Below are positions 6,877 to 14,596 of a stretch of 37,053 bases of DNA, piece by piece. The stretch covers positions 1 through 37,053 of the IMG/VR virus record IMGVR_UViG_3300032173_000018, one strand, 5' to 3'. How positions within the stretch are numbered: position 1 is the stretch's first letter; each line of letters begins with the position of its first letter. The notes under the pieces are model-generated. The model was not told the DNA's origin. It saw only the letters and a list, made by a program, of their open reading frames with translations, and searched no databases. A program made the position numbers and the translations under genes. This DNA is from a virus.

Positions 6877-7497
6877 TCATTCTATTACGGTGTCAACTAA
6901 TCGCTCACCTGTTTCTTTAATTTTAAATTGAGATAAGTTATTAGTCCCACTGTTACCTTTCTTACCTTTAACAAACTTGACAACACCGTTGTTGTATAAT
7001 TTATTTGGGGTGTCAAACTGCTCACCATTAAAAACTAACATACCTTTGGTGTTAAGTAATACTTCATAGTCAATTCCCATGTAAGTTCTAATTAACATTT
7101 TATCTTGGCCAAAATTATTAGCAACATCAACTAATCTATTGTCAGGTGTTAGTTCTACCGTCTCACGACTTTGTTTGAGTTCTGTGGTATCGCATGTTGT
7201 TCCACCGTAAGCAATCATGAAGTTAATGAACTCACCTGTTAAAGTATCTTCATCATCTTTAAACCACTCACCAAATACTCTACGACTGTCTAAGATTGCA
7301 TGTAACATCTTTTCTACCTTATTCATATCGTCTACCTTAAAAACAGAGATAATCGAGTAACCTATGGGAGATTTTGTCCTATTTAATTGATATTCTCTAC
7401 TGACAGGGTCAATCGAAAATCCTATCTTCTTATCAGATAGATTCAACTCTCTCCCTAAAACATCATAGTATTGTCCTAAATAAATGTATCCTTCCAT
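6877..7497 (-). CDS. T5orf172 / MUG113-type GIY-YIG domain protein
   Basis: 206 residues. Residues 4-80 show the GIY-YIG nuclease arrangement of the T5orf172/MUG113 group: an initial strand YIYLGQY, KIGFSIDPVSREYQLN with Arg at 34, a helix with E63 and H66 (VEKMLHAIL), and the closing GEWF at 76-79. Such proteins are common in phages and may act as nucleases or accessory factors. The C-terminal 100 residues include NTKGMLVFNGEQFDTPN and GKKGNSG, which could form a small substrate-binding domain. The ATG follows TATCTTTG by exactly 4 bases, so a leaderless transcript is likely. Confidence 0.8.
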   Translation of the reverse strand: MEGYIYLGQYYDVLGRELNLSDKKIGFSIDPVSREYQLNRTKSPIGYSIISVFKVDDMNKVEKMLHAILDSRRVFGEWFKDDEDTLTGEFINFMIAYGGTTCDTTELKQSRETVELTPDNRLVDVANNFGQDKMLIRTYMGIDYEVLLNTKGMLVFNGEQFDTPNKLYNNGVVKFVKGKKGNSGTNNLSQFKIKETGERLVDTVIE

Positions 7498-7501
7498 AGG
7501 C

Positions 7502-7509
7502 CAAAGATA
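7502..7509 (-). promoter_or_regulatory. TATCTTTG box (TAnnTTTG type), T5orf172 gene
   Basis: Exact match to the Bacteroidetes -7 element TAnnTTTG, ending 4 bases before the ATG at 7497. Confidence 0.6.
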
Positions 7510-7541
7510 GAACTTTATTTTGTTTATAACAACTATTTTCT

Positions 7542-7549
7542 TATCTTTG
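7542..7549 (+). promoter_or_regulatory. TATCTTTG box, plus-strand tiny ORF
   Basis: Exact TAnnTTTG match ending 4 bases before the ATG at 7554. Confidence 0.55.
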
Positions 7550-7553
7550 TTGG

Positions 7554-7637
7554 ATGGAAAATGAATTAAATATTCAGTTGACGTTAATCTTCGTACTTTT
7601 TCTTACTTTTACCGAAATAAACAATACAAAACCATAA
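7554..7637 (+). CDS. Tiny hydrophobic peptide, 27 aa, antisense to the 7584 ORF
   Basis: It encodes MENELNIQLTLIFVLFLTFT followed by EINNTKP. A 10-residue hydrophobic core lies between polar ends. It is supported mainly by the TATCTTTG box exactly 4 bases upstream, the same spacing seen for the clear genes at 7497, 12604 and 29736. It overlaps the minus-strand ORF at 7584-7664 in antisense over 54 bases. Confidence 0.4.
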   Translation: MENELNIQLTLIFVLFLTFTEINNTKP

Positions 7638-7664
7638 TGTGAGAGCAATAATTAATTTATCCAT
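7584..7664 (-). CDS. Tiny single-span membrane peptide, 26 aa
   Basis: It encodes MDKLIIALTLWFCIVYFGKS followed by KKKYED. One transmembrane helix and a strongly basic tail, a typical N-out/C-in membrane peptide or type I toxin shape. TATCTTTG ends 4 bases before the ATG, which supports the start and expression. It faces, and overlaps, the plus-strand tiny ORF at 7554-7637. Confidence 0.55.
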   Translation of the reverse strand: MDKLIIALTLWFCIVYFGKSKKKYED

Positions 7665-7668
7665 ACGT

Positions 7669-7676
7669 CAAAGATA
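7669..7676 (-). promoter_or_regulatory. TATCTTTG box, minus-strand tiny ORF
   Basis: Exact TAnnTTTG match ending 4 bases before the ATG at 7664. Confidence 0.6.
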
Positions 7677-7680
7677 ATAA

Positions 7681-8148
7681 TTATTTTTGGATTCTAAATC
7701 TAAGTAATGGTTTTCCGTTGATAGTTATGTCACCTTTTTCGTTTTTACCAATATCTTTTACAACAACTTTTTTGTTTTTAAATTTACCGCCCATTAGGAT
7801 GTCACCAACTTTAATGTCTAATTTAATCATTTCGTTAATATCATTTTCAGAGGGTTCACAATGTTCTTTATAGTATTGGATTAAATAACCTTTCTTAATT
7901 GAAAATAAATAATCTGATATGTCACCAACGTCCACCATATCTAATCCATACTTTTCATTCCTTACTAACCAAGATATTTCATCCATAACCCCTCTAACAA
8001 AATCATCCTTGTCATCAAAGTCACAAGGAAACATTTGAGGTAATAAAACCTTTATTAATTTATCAAGAAGGGGAATACGTCTTCTAAACTCATTACTAAA
8101 CTTTAGAGATAAATTATTATATACATCTTCATTTACTATTACTCTCAT
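7681..8148 (-). CDS. Tagged hypothetical protein with C-terminal KOW-like segment, 155 aa
   Basis: The leader MRVIVNEDVYNNLSLKF has V-N-E at residues 5-7. The middle is a helical domain (FDDKDDFVRGVMDEISWLVR). The last 45 residues (VGDILMGGKFKNKKVVVKDI, then NGKPLLRFRI) look like a small SH3/KOW-type beta barrel, a form often used to bind nucleic acid or protein. The start overlaps the stop of the HEVSH peptidase gene (ATGA), so the two are translationally coupled and may act together. The function is not known. Confidence 0.75.
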   Translation of the reverse strand: MRVIVNEDVYNNLSLKFSNEFRRRIPLLDKLIKVLLPQMFPCDFDDKDDFVRGVMDEISWLVRNEKYGLDMVDVGDISDYLFSIKKGYLIQYYKEHCEPSENDINEMIKLDIKVGDILMGGKFKNKKVVVKDIGKNEKGDITINGKPLLRFRIQK

Positions 8149-8561
8149 AACATTCTATCATTTACTTTATCCAATAATTCTTCAGAAAAAGGAACTCCGT
8201 GTCTGTGTTCAAACTCGTCCTTTAATCGTTCTGTTGACATATTATGTTTAGTTAGTAGAATGTACGCACCTAAGTCGGCTTCAATCTCATCTTCTTCTGA
8301 ACGAGGACCGTTATGCCCTAATATAAGATGAGACACTTCATGAGCCTCAACAAATTTCATATCATCAAAGGTGAATGCGTTTTCACCAATAAAGTTTTCA
8401 CCATCTAAGAAAATTGTTTTAAATTCGGGAGCAAGAAAACCATAACCCATCATATTAAAATATTCTTTCATTTGTGGGTAATTAGGGTTCTCCTTGAAGA
8501 TTACGTTAATATTCAATTTAGGTATAAATGAGCTTGGGTACGCAATTAAATCGTCTGTCAT
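8145..8561 (-). CDS. Zinc metallopeptidase-like protein (HEVSHLILGH)
   Basis: 138 residues. HEVSH at 74-78 followed by H83 (HEVSHLILGH), with E94-A-D96 in EIEADLGAY, matches the ImmA/IrrE-like or M78-type zincin layout. It is short for a stand-alone peptidase but holds the whole active-site region. Targets in phages of this type of enzyme include repressors or cell-wall peptides, but none can be assigned here. It lies 2 bases after the 374-aa gene and overlaps the next gene by ATGA, so it is the middle of a three-gene unit (9688 to 7681). It carries no leader, unlike the other zincin at 5618. Confidence 0.75.
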   Translation of the reverse strand: MTDDLIAYPSSFIPKLNINVIFKENPNYPQMKEYFNMMGYGFLAPEFKTIFLDGENFIGENAFTFDDMKFVEAHEVSHLILGHNGPRSEEDEIEADLGAYILLTKHNMSTERLKDEFEHRHGVPFSEELLDKVNDRML

Positions 8562-8563
8562 TT

Positions 8564-9688
8564 TTATTGTGCTTTACCACTACCACAAGCATTGAATGTC
8601 GCCAAATTTTTAACCTCATCTTTAGCGTTAGGAGTTGCGGATATATAATTGAAAACCTCTTTTTGTCCATTCGTAACCACAATATTACCAACACCTTCAT
8701 GACATCCTCCCTTCCAGTCTGTATTATTGAATGGGTTAAGACATTTCGCTTTTAAAATGAATGATGGTTTTTCAGCTCCGTTTTTACCAATAGTTTGAAT
8801 TAATATCTGACTAGCAATTTCAGGTGTTATTATAAATTTATTAAATCTTTTACCACCAACAACTTTAGTGTTATCGTATACATCAATCCCTGGATAGTTT
8901 TTAGCCTTATTATAATTGTTATTTAAACTTGCATATGGTTTTTTATCATCTCTAAATAGTTTAACATCGTTTAATGATATTTCGTAAATAGCACTATTAC
9001 ATACATGTTTTTTAGATAAATCAGTATAATTAACTTCAATAACCATATTATCTAAACACTTTTTCATACCCGTTAGTTCTTCTAACTTTAAAATTACCCG
9101 TACATATTGTTCCGTTAAATATTTGTCAGCATAATCAGTTTTATATATATCTGTTTTACCATTTCTATATTTTATAACACATTCATTTCTTTGTTGTACC
9201 TCAGTCTTTCCTTGAGGACAAAATGGTGCACCAAGGAATGGTGTCGCGCCTATTTTAGGTTGAGCAACTTGAAACTTAGGTAAACTAATTAATAGTTTTT
9301 GGTTAACAAATGATTGTAATTGTGTTGTAATATAGTTTTGAATTGACTCATTTCTTTTTGTCGCTAAATAAAGTGGGGGAACTGCCTTACCACCATTTTC
9401 ATTGTCAACATTTGGTAATTGAGATTCACCTGATTCAATAGTGACACTAACTAAATATATTTTACCAGCTCCACTACTTAAATATTTTTTAACTTTTTCA
9501 ATCTCGGGGCCTAAAGTTTCTGGTAAATAGGTTTCACTCCAATAACCTCCACGAAATTGGACATTTTTATCTATAGTTAAGGTAGATACTGGTTCAGGGT
9601 TAACTGTTGCAACTTCAACTAATAAGTCATATTGTTTTAATATGTCTTTCTTTTCTAATTCGTTTATTAAGAATCTTTTATAGCTCAT
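8564..9688 (-). CDS. Tagged hypothetical protein with possible OmpA-like segment, 374 aa
   Basis: The leader MSYKRFLINELEKKDILKQY has L-I-N-E at residues 7-10. Residues 75-140 read VSVTIESGESQLPN, then PPLYLATKRNESIQNYITTQ. That order (strand, acidic loop, L-x-x-x-R-x-x-x-I-x-x-Y helix) recalls OmpA-C-like peptidoglycan-binding domains, but the match is weak. Six Cys are spread through the second half (FCPQGK, NECV, KKCL, HVCN, KCLN, GCHEG). The gene leads the unit with the HEVSH peptidase, and a TATTTAT box lies 15 bases before its ATG. A virion or cell-wall-associated role is possible but unproven. Confidence 0.72.
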   Translation of the reverse strand: MSYKRFLINELEKKDILKQYDLLVEVATVNPEPVSTLTIDKNVQFRGGYWSETYLPETLGPEIEKVKKYLSSGAGKIYLVSVTIESGESQLPNVDNENGGKAVPPLYLATKRNESIQNYITTQLQSFVNQKLLISLPKFQVAQPKIGATPFLGAPFCPQGKTEVQQRNECVIKYRNGKTDIYKTDYADKYLTEQYVRVILKLEELTGMKKCLDNMVIEVNYTDLSKKHVCNSAIYEISLNDVKLFRDDKKPYASLNNNYNKAKNYPGIDVYDNTKVVGGKRFNKFIITPEIASQILIQTIGKNGAEKPSFILKAKCLNPFNNTDWKGGCHEGVGNIVVTNGQKEVFNYISATPNAKDEVKNLATFNACGSGKAQ

Positions 9689-9762
9689 GATTAAATTTTT
9701 TTAATAAATAGTTTGTAGTTTAAGAATAAATGAGTATCTTAGCAATATAAATAATTAAAGAT

Positions 9763-10062
9763 ATGAAAAAAACAGTTTTAATAGTATTCGGCGTTATCGC
9801 ATCTTTCTTAGTGTTAACTTCTTGTAAAATTTTCAAACCACCGTCAACTTATAAGAATACTCAGACGGGTGTTAGTTGGAAAATCATAGTTATTGAAGTT
9901 GACACTAACTTGTACAACACATACTTTGTGAATTACAAGAATGGTCAAACTCAAACATTACAGTATGAATATCGTTACAACATTTACCAAGTGATTGACT
10001 CGGTTAAAGTTGACCATGTGGACACTTTACAATATAAGGTTCTTTGGAAAGAATTAAACTAA
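9763..10062 (+). CDS. Small lipoprotein, 99 aa
   Basis: A signal peptide with lipobox (MKKTVLIVFGVIASFLVLTS then C at residue 21, LTSC) predicts a lipid-anchored envelope protein. The mature part is beta-rich and Tyr/Gln-rich (YKNGQTQTLQYEYRYNIYQV) with no known domain. A near TAnnTTTG box (TATCTTAG) lies 24 bases upstream. Phage lipoproteins of this size often block superinfection, which is a possibility here but not shown. The neighbouring genes are on the opposite strand on both sides. Confidence 0.75.
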   Translation: MKKTVLIVFGVIASFLVLTSCKIFKPPSTYKNTQTGVSWKIIVIEVDTNLYNTYFVNYKNGQTQTLQYEYRYNIYQVIDSVKVDHVDTLQYKVLWKELN

Positions 10063-10081
10063 AAAGGGGTAATTCTTTTTT

Positions 10082-10795
10082 TTACCAATATGTTAAAAGT
10101 TTTCCTCCTGGTGTATAAAAATTAAGTACAGGTTGTGTCCCCATATAATCCTTATCAACCATTAATGGGTTATTCCAAAAAAAACCTGTAACTGAACTTG
10201 CGAACTCGTATTCATAGTCAATGAAGTTTTCATTTTCTAACAGTTCAGAAATTTTATCAGTTAAAATACCCATATTTTTAAGAGGTTGTCCTTCCCATTC
10301 AGGTGTCAATAAGACAACTTTTAGTTCAATAAGAGCAATATCGTCACCCGCTTCAACGTAAGCTTTTTCAAAAGTAACTTTACATTTGGACCAAAACTCA
10401 TCAACTGTATATACACGAATCATGTCACACATATGTTCAACATTACGTAAATCTTGTTTATTTAAGTAAAATGTTTTATCATAAACAATATTCATGTTTT
10501 TAACGTATTCACCATCTATGGAAATAATTAAACTATCAGAAATATTTTTATAGAGACGATTACCACCAGTTTCCGCACCATTTATAAGTTTACTAAAGTC
10601 ATGAACAACTTCTTCAACATAACCAACAACAGCGTCGGGACTATAAGATAAATCATTTGGGTTACTAATATTGATTATAATATTATCACCATTAATTGAT
10701 GAGTCAAAAACTAAACCTTTAATGTCGTTAATCTTTTTAAGATATTTTGAATAAAATAAATTAATTAATTGATTATTTGATTTTGAATTACCCAT
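10082..10795 (-). CDS. Hypothetical protein, 237 aa
   Basis: Not recognised. It begins MGNSKSNNQLINLFYSKYLK, with no hxE leader. The body alternates strands and helices, and the C-terminus is GTQPVLNFYTPGGKLLTYW, a pattern often seen in phage proteins of this size class. Its ATG is 4 bases after a TATTTAT box. It converges with the lipoprotein gene, leaving only 19 bases between stops. Confidence 0.7.
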   Translation of the reverse strand: MGNSKSNNQLINLFYSKYLKKINDIKGLVFDSSINGDNIIINISNPNDLSYSPDAVVGYVEEVVHDFSKLINGAETGGNRLYKNISDSLIISIDGEYVKNMNIVYDKTFYLNKQDLRNVEHMCDMIRVYTVDEFWSKCKVTFEKAYVEAGDDIALIELKVVLLTPEWEGQPLKNMGILTDKISELLENENFIDYEYEFASSVTGFFWNNPLMVDKDYMGTQPVLNFYTPGGKLLTYW

Positions 10796-10799
10796 ATTA

Positions 10800-10806
10800 A
10801 TAAATA
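10800..10806 (-). promoter_or_regulatory. TATTTAT box, 10795 gene
   Basis: TATTTAT on the coding strand ends 4 bases before the ATG at 10795. Confidence 0.5.
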
Positions 10807-10807
10807 C

Positions 10808-11521
10808 TTAATACTCTAGTATTTTCCAATTACCGTTAAAGTCTTCAACTAAACAAGTTGAATTCTCACAAAAATCACCTGAATTCATATAGTCTTCAGT
10901 TAATTTTGGTTGGTGTATGTGACCACAGACAGCAACATCATATCCCTTTTGGAGTGTCAAAGCTTTAGCGTTATCCTCAAAGTCAGATATGAAATTAATA
11001 GCCCCTTTAACACTTTGTTTGATTGTGTTAGCCAATGAATGATAAGGTAAATTAAATTTACCTCTAATATAATTGTAGACTGTGTTAACTTTAATTACAA
11101 AATCATATGACCACCCACCTATTACGGCTAACCATCTAACTTTCATCACCACAAAGTCTAATATATCACCATGAAAACAGAAATAACTTCTTCCGTCAAC
11201 ACCAATGTGGACATACTTTCTGACAATTTCTATATTACTTAATGTGAATGGGACGAATGGTTTTAAAAAGTCATCGTGATTACCTCGTAACCAAACAACC
11301 TTGGTTCCCTGTTCGGAACGTTTCATAAACCTTCTGAATATTTTAGTACAATCTGGTTTCCACTTACCATTATTCTTTAGCGCCCACCCATCAATAATAT
11401 CACCGTTTAAAATTAATATTTCAGATTCATTATCTTTAAGAAATTTTAATATATTTGTTGTTTGTGATTGTCTTGACCCTAAATGTAGGTCACTCATTAT
11501 TATTGTTCTCCATGTTTTCAT
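10808..11521 (-). CDS. LpxH-like metallophosphoesterase
   Basis: 237 residues from the ATG at 11521, chosen over a TTG at 11527 because it forms ATGA with the stop of the glycosyltransferase gene. All calcineurin-like metal motifs are present: D11-x-H13, G40-D41-x-x-D44, G80-N-H-D83, H117-G-D119 and G-H-I-H at 200-203. The spacing and the HGD-L/I-D block resemble UDP-2,3-diacylglucosamine pyrophosphatases (LpxH/LpxG type) involved in lipid A synthesis. It probably acts at the inner membrane on a nucleotide-linked lipid or sugar. Pairing with the upstream glycosyltransferase suggests envelope glycolipid modification. The substrate is inference. Confidence 0.85.
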   Translation of the reverse strand: MKTWRTIIMSDLHLGSRQSQTTNILKFLKDNESEILILNGDIIDGWALKNNGKWKPDCTKIFRRFMKRSEQGTKVVWLRGNHDDFLKPFVPFTLSNIEIVRKYVHIGVDGRSYFCFHGDILDFVVMKVRWLAVIGGWSYDFVIKVNTVYNYIRGKFNLPYHSLANTIKQSVKGAINFISDFEDNAKALTLQKGYDVAVCGHIHQPKLTEDYMNSGDFCENSTCLVEDFNGNWKILEY

Positions 11522-12240
11522 GTCCAATAATCATTGTCTTTTGTAAAGTATGGTTTATTGTTGTTGTTAAAAAATGAACCTAAAAATAATTTGGTCATAT
11601 ATAAAATTCCTTTATTTTCAAATCTTCTTGGAGGGGTAAAAACAACATTATTTATTCTACCAAACTTTCTTGGTTTAATTTGTTTTGAAAATTGATAATC
11701 CTCAGCAATTTTTATTTCTTCATCAAATCCACCCAAATCAGTAAATGTTTTAGATTTTATCATCATAAACCCCCCCAAACAAAATGGTGTTGACCATTTT
11801 GAAATTATTTGTAAAAAATCAAATGTTTTATAAATGTAATTGTATTTACCGTTGTCGCTTCTAAATTTGGTGGTCACTAAATCTAAATTATTTTTATATA
11901 TTTTTAAAAAAGCTCTCTTGATTGTTTTTGAATCCAACAAAAATACGTCAGCATCAATAAATAAAACGTATGGTGTTGTAACTAATTTAAACCCGTTATT
12001 TCTTGCCTTAGCAGGTAATCCACCGTCTATCACATATAAATCAAACACATCATTATTTGATTTATTCCCCATCCTATTAATTAATGATTGGTTTGTTATA
12101 TTATCGTTTGATTTATCACACACAATAACTTTCACATTATATATATCTGACTGATAATTTAACAGGTCCAATGTTTTTAATATAATGTCTTTTTCGTTTT
12201 TACAAGGTATTACGATGGTAATATATTTATTTAAATCCAT
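11518..12240 (-). CDS. Family 2-type glycosyltransferase
   Basis: 240 residues. A GT-A fold start (ITIVIPCKNEKDIILKTLDL) is followed by VIDGG-LPAKARNNG, then the metal-binding FIDADVF around residue 95 and FDEEIKIAEDYQFS around residue 175, the acceptor-side acidic motif. It transfers a sugar from a nucleotide donor to an unidentified acceptor, probably lipid or polysaccharide. The start is placed 5 bases after a TATTTAT box. The stop overlaps the LpxH-like gene by ATGA, so the two are coupled. There is no transmembrane segment, so it is likely cytoplasmic or peripheral. Confidence 0.85.
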   Translation of the reverse strand: MDLNKYITIVIPCKNEKDIILKTLDLLNYQSDIYNVKVIVCDKSNDNITNQSLINRMGNKSNNDVFDLYVIDGGLPAKARNNGFKLVTTPYVLFIDADVFLLDSKTIKRAFLKIYKNNLDLVTTKFRSDNGKYNYIYKTFDFLQIISKWSTPFCLGGFMMIKSKTFTDLGGFDEEIKIAEDYQFSKQIKPRKFGRINNVVFTPPRRFENKGILYMTKLFLGSFFNNNNKPYFTKDNDYWT

Positions 12241-12245
12241 ATTTT

Positions 12246-12252
12246 ATAAATA
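12246..12252 (-). promoter_or_regulatory. TATTTAT box, glycosyltransferase operon
   Basis: TATTTAT on the coding strand ends 5 bases before the ATG at 12240. Confidence 0.5.
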
Positions 12253-12322
12253 GGTTAAAAATTTAAGATTATAAACAATTAACAATTAAATAATAAACCC
12301 AACCTTATAAATGAGGTTATTG

Positions 12323-12604
12323 TTAACGATAATTATTCAGGACCGATTCAAGAACACCAATAGAATTTTTATCTTTAACCGTTTTATTCTTTTTGGATTT
12401 TAAAACGGATAATGCCTCTTGAAGTTCTTCTTTTTTAGACTTAACAGAACCTTTAAACTCAACAGTTTTTGTTGTTTCTAATTTAATTGTTGGTACATTG
12501 CGTAATTCTTTTTCATTAGTAAAAATAATCCGAACAACCTCTTTTGATTTGAAGTCGCTCCACGTTACTAACCATGTAATCAAATATACTAGTTCTTTAT
12601 CCAT
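12323..12604 (-). CDS. Small hypothetical protein, 93 aa
   Basis: The start MDKELVYLITWLVTWSDF is chosen because TATCTTTG ends exactly 4 bases upstream; an upstream in-frame TTG lies inside that box. There is a hydrophobic, Trp-rich first strand (LITWLVTW), a central TKTVEFKGSVKSKKEE and a Lys-rich helical C-terminus. It has no known domain. The amino-acid pattern could suit a small soluble RNA- or protein-binding factor, but nothing specific is visible. It is a single-gene transcript by appearance. Confidence 0.7.
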   Translation of the reverse strand: MDKELVYLITWLVTWSDFKSKEVVRIIFTNEKELRNVPTIKLETTKTVEFKGSVKSKKEELQEALSVLKSKKNKTVKDKNSIGVLESVLNNYR

Positions 12605-12608
12605 AGTA

Positions 12609-12616
12609 CAAAGATA
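12609..12616 (-). promoter_or_regulatory. TATCTTTG box, 12604 gene
   Basis: Exact TAnnTTTG match ending 4 bases before the ATG at 12604. Confidence 0.6.
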
Positions 12617-12644
12617 CAAAATTAATTTGACTTTTTTAAACTAA

Positions 12645-13022
12645 TTATTTGTAAACGCCAAAAATCTCCGCAACACCTAATAAAATAAACGCCAACTCAA
12701 ATTCACCGAATAATCCACAAATACAAGCAACAATTCTAATTCCTGATTTAATAAAACTAAATTTTTTACTATTATCAATAAAGTCGCTACCAACATTTTT
12801 ATTTGTTATTAGTTTTTTGTATTCCAAATATGGTTTTTCTGTATGAACTACTTTATGATAATTATCAATCCCAATTTTATCAATTTCAATATTTAAAATT
12901 TCTCTTTTCTTTTTAGGTTTATAATATTTTTTTTTACCATTTTTATGGTCAACATCTAAAATAGGTTTGTTAGGAGTTGTTTTTGGAGTTTTATCTTTCT
13001 CAATTTTAATTTCTTCAATCAT
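12645..13022 (-). CDS. Basic protein with C-terminal membrane hairpin, 125 aa
   Basis: Residues 1-90 are rich in Lys and Asp/Glu (KKYYKPKKKREIL). The last 30 residues are hydrophobic (IRIVACICGLFGEFELAFIL) and read as a membrane hairpin or single span. The likely topology is a cytoplasmic basic domain tethered to the membrane. There is no recognised family and no promoter box of either class. Confidence 0.65.
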   Translation of the reverse strand: MIEEIKIEKDKTPKTTPNKPILDVDHKNGKKKYYKPKKKREILNIEIDKIGIDNYHKVVHTEKPYLEYKKLITNKNVGSDFIDNSKKFSFIKSGIRIVACICGLFGEFELAFILLGVAEIFGVYK

Positions 13023-13069
13023 TTTATTAATTTTAAAATAAAAATAGTAATTAAAATTTAAATTGTCAA

Positions 13070-14197
13070 TTAAATATATTCATCAAACATTTCGTTTATA
13101 TTTTTTTTAATATCAGACCAATCTGGATAATCAGGAGTTCTAAAATCTATACATTCAAAATCACCATCGTAGATTAGTTGTTTCATCAAAGTCGTATAAC
13201 CACCAAAATATTCTAAATGTGAATCTGAATATGATTGACCACTATTATTATCTAAAAATAAACTAATGTTTCCAACAAAATCTCTAATTTTAATATAATT
13301 TATATATCTAGTTTCTTTCTTACCATCGGATTTGGTAATTTCTTTTGGGACTTCATCAATTTTTCCTTCAAAGTATTCATCTAAACCACCATACACTAAT
13401 TCATATATTTCATTTTCATATGCAGAATTATAAGCATTCCAATAAACACTTTGTAATTCTTGACCTAATTCATTTAAGTCATTTTTACATAGTTCATCTA
13501 TTGCTTCGGAATCTTTAATTAATTCATTTAAGTCTTCAGGTCCAATTCTAAAATAACCTTCAGTCCCCTGTTCTTCTGATAAACTTTCAAAAAAATCAGA
13601 ATCATAATCTTCTAAAGATAATTCTTTATCTCCAATTTCTTTAAAAATAACATCTTTTAAATGAATGGTATTCTTTTCATCTAAATCGTCAATAACTTCA
13701 GATGGTTTTGTATCAACATCAAAATGCCAATCGTAACCTAAACCATCTTCGCTAAATACTTGTTTTGCAACATCTTCTGCAGATACATCACGACGGGATG
13801 AACCGCAGAAAAAAGAAGCCAAGTCATCTCTATCATTACCTAAATATAGATAAAACCCATCAGGTCTAATTTGAACATCGGTTAAAAGGTCGCTTGTAAT
13901 ATACTTAATGGTATCTTCGTAGTTATGTTTTAAACCATGTATTAGATAATTGTTTTTAAATTCTTCAGGAACAGAATCATAATCTAAATTAGACATTATA
14001 CCATTTTCAACCAAATAATCAAACACTTCATTACTAAAATAACCAGAAGGAATCTCCCCTAAATCTATCTCTTCTAAAAGTCCATATTTTTTAACAAATT
14101 TAAAAAAAGTTATTATATTATTAAAATATGGTTGTAACTCATCCCACTCACCATCGTTGAATCTATTTAAAATCTCCGACGCTTTTTGATTACTCAT
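13070..14197 (-). CDS. Acidic hypothetical protein, 375 aa
   Basis: Not recognised. Strongly acidic (runs such as LEDYDSDFFESLSEEQ) and without Cys clusters. A short CGSSRRD near residue 130 is the only cysteine motif. The C-terminal DFRTPDYPDWSDIKKNINE is a distinctive block. A TATTTAT box lies 18 bases before the ATG, and the gene diverges from the tagged cluster at 14240, whose own box is in the same 42-base spacer. High acidity fits a DNA-mimic or host-factor-binding protein, which is only a guess. Confidence 0.72.
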   Translation of the reverse strand: MSNQKASEILNRFNDGEWDELQPYFNNIITFFKFVKKYGLLEEIDLGEIPSGYFSNEVFDYLVENGIMSNLDYDSVPEEFKNNYLIHGLKHNYEDTIKYITSDLLTDVQIRPDGFYLYLGNDRDDLASFFCGSSRRDVSAEDVAKQVFSEDGLGYDWHFDVDTKPSEVIDDLDEKNTIHLKDVIFKEIGDKELSLEDYDSDFFESLSEEQGTEGYFRIGPEDLNELIKDSEAIDELCKNDLNELGQELQSVYWNAYNSAYENEIYELVYGGLDEYFEGKIDEVPKEITKSDGKKETRYINYIKIRDFVGNISLFLDNNSGQSYSDSHLEYFGGYTTLMKQLIYDGDFECIDFRTPDYPDWSDIKKNINEMFDEYI

Positions 14198-14228
14198 GTT
14201 TATATTGTTTGATTTATAAATATTCGTA

Positions 14229-14235
14229 TATTTAT
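14229..14235 (+). promoter_or_regulatory. TATTTAT box, 14240 cluster
   Basis: TATTTAT ends 4 bases before the ATG at 14240. Confidence 0.5.
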
Positions 14236-14239
14236 TAAT

Positions 14240-14596
14240 ATGAAAATTATTTTAACAGAATCTCAATACAAAAAACTACTTAACGGTTTAACCACTTCTG
14301 AAAAAAACAAAAATGTTAATGAAGATTTAAGAAACTGGTTTAAAGAGAAGTGGGTTGATGTAAGTAAAAAAGTTGACGGAAAACATCCACCTTGTGGAAG
14401 AAAGGATGCTGACGGAAAATCATATCCAAAATGTCGCCCCTCAAAAAAAGTTTCATCTAAAACACCAAAGATTGCCTCATCATACGATAAGGATGAAAAA
14501 AAAGCAATGACTCAACAAAAAAGAAGAGCTGAAAAGAAAGACCCTAAAATAGGAAAAGGTAATAAACCAACAATGACACACTACGAAAAAAAATGA
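14240..14596 (+). CDS. Tagged DUF5872-like basic protein, 118 aa
   Basis: The leader MKIILTESQYKKLLNGL has L-T-E at residues 5-7. After a short linker comes a conserved block: LRNWFKEKWVDVSKKVDG, then HPPCGRKDADG, KSYPKCRPSKKVSSKTP. I know this block from viral and phage proteins grouped as DUF5872 (from memory). Two Cys in CGR and KCRP could bind zinc. The C-terminus is Lys-rich (KKDPKIGKGNKPTMT), suggesting DNA or RNA association. The stop overlaps the next start (ATGA). The leader plus basic body resembles packaged internal head proteins of T4 (inference). Confidence 0.78.
   Translation: MKIILTESQYKKLLNGLTTSEKNKNVNEDLRNWFKEKWVDVSKKVDGKHPPCGRKDADGKSYPKCRPSKKVSSKTPKIASSYDKDEKKAMTQQKRRAEKKDPKIGKGNKPTMTHYEKK

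Noticed and set aside
7440-7470. YYDVLGREL in the T5orf172 protein resembles the YYDLLGREI of the secreted 182-aa protein.
   Set aside because: It lies at the N-terminus inside the nuclease fold, not at a C-terminus, and there is no signal peptide. Taken as coincidence.
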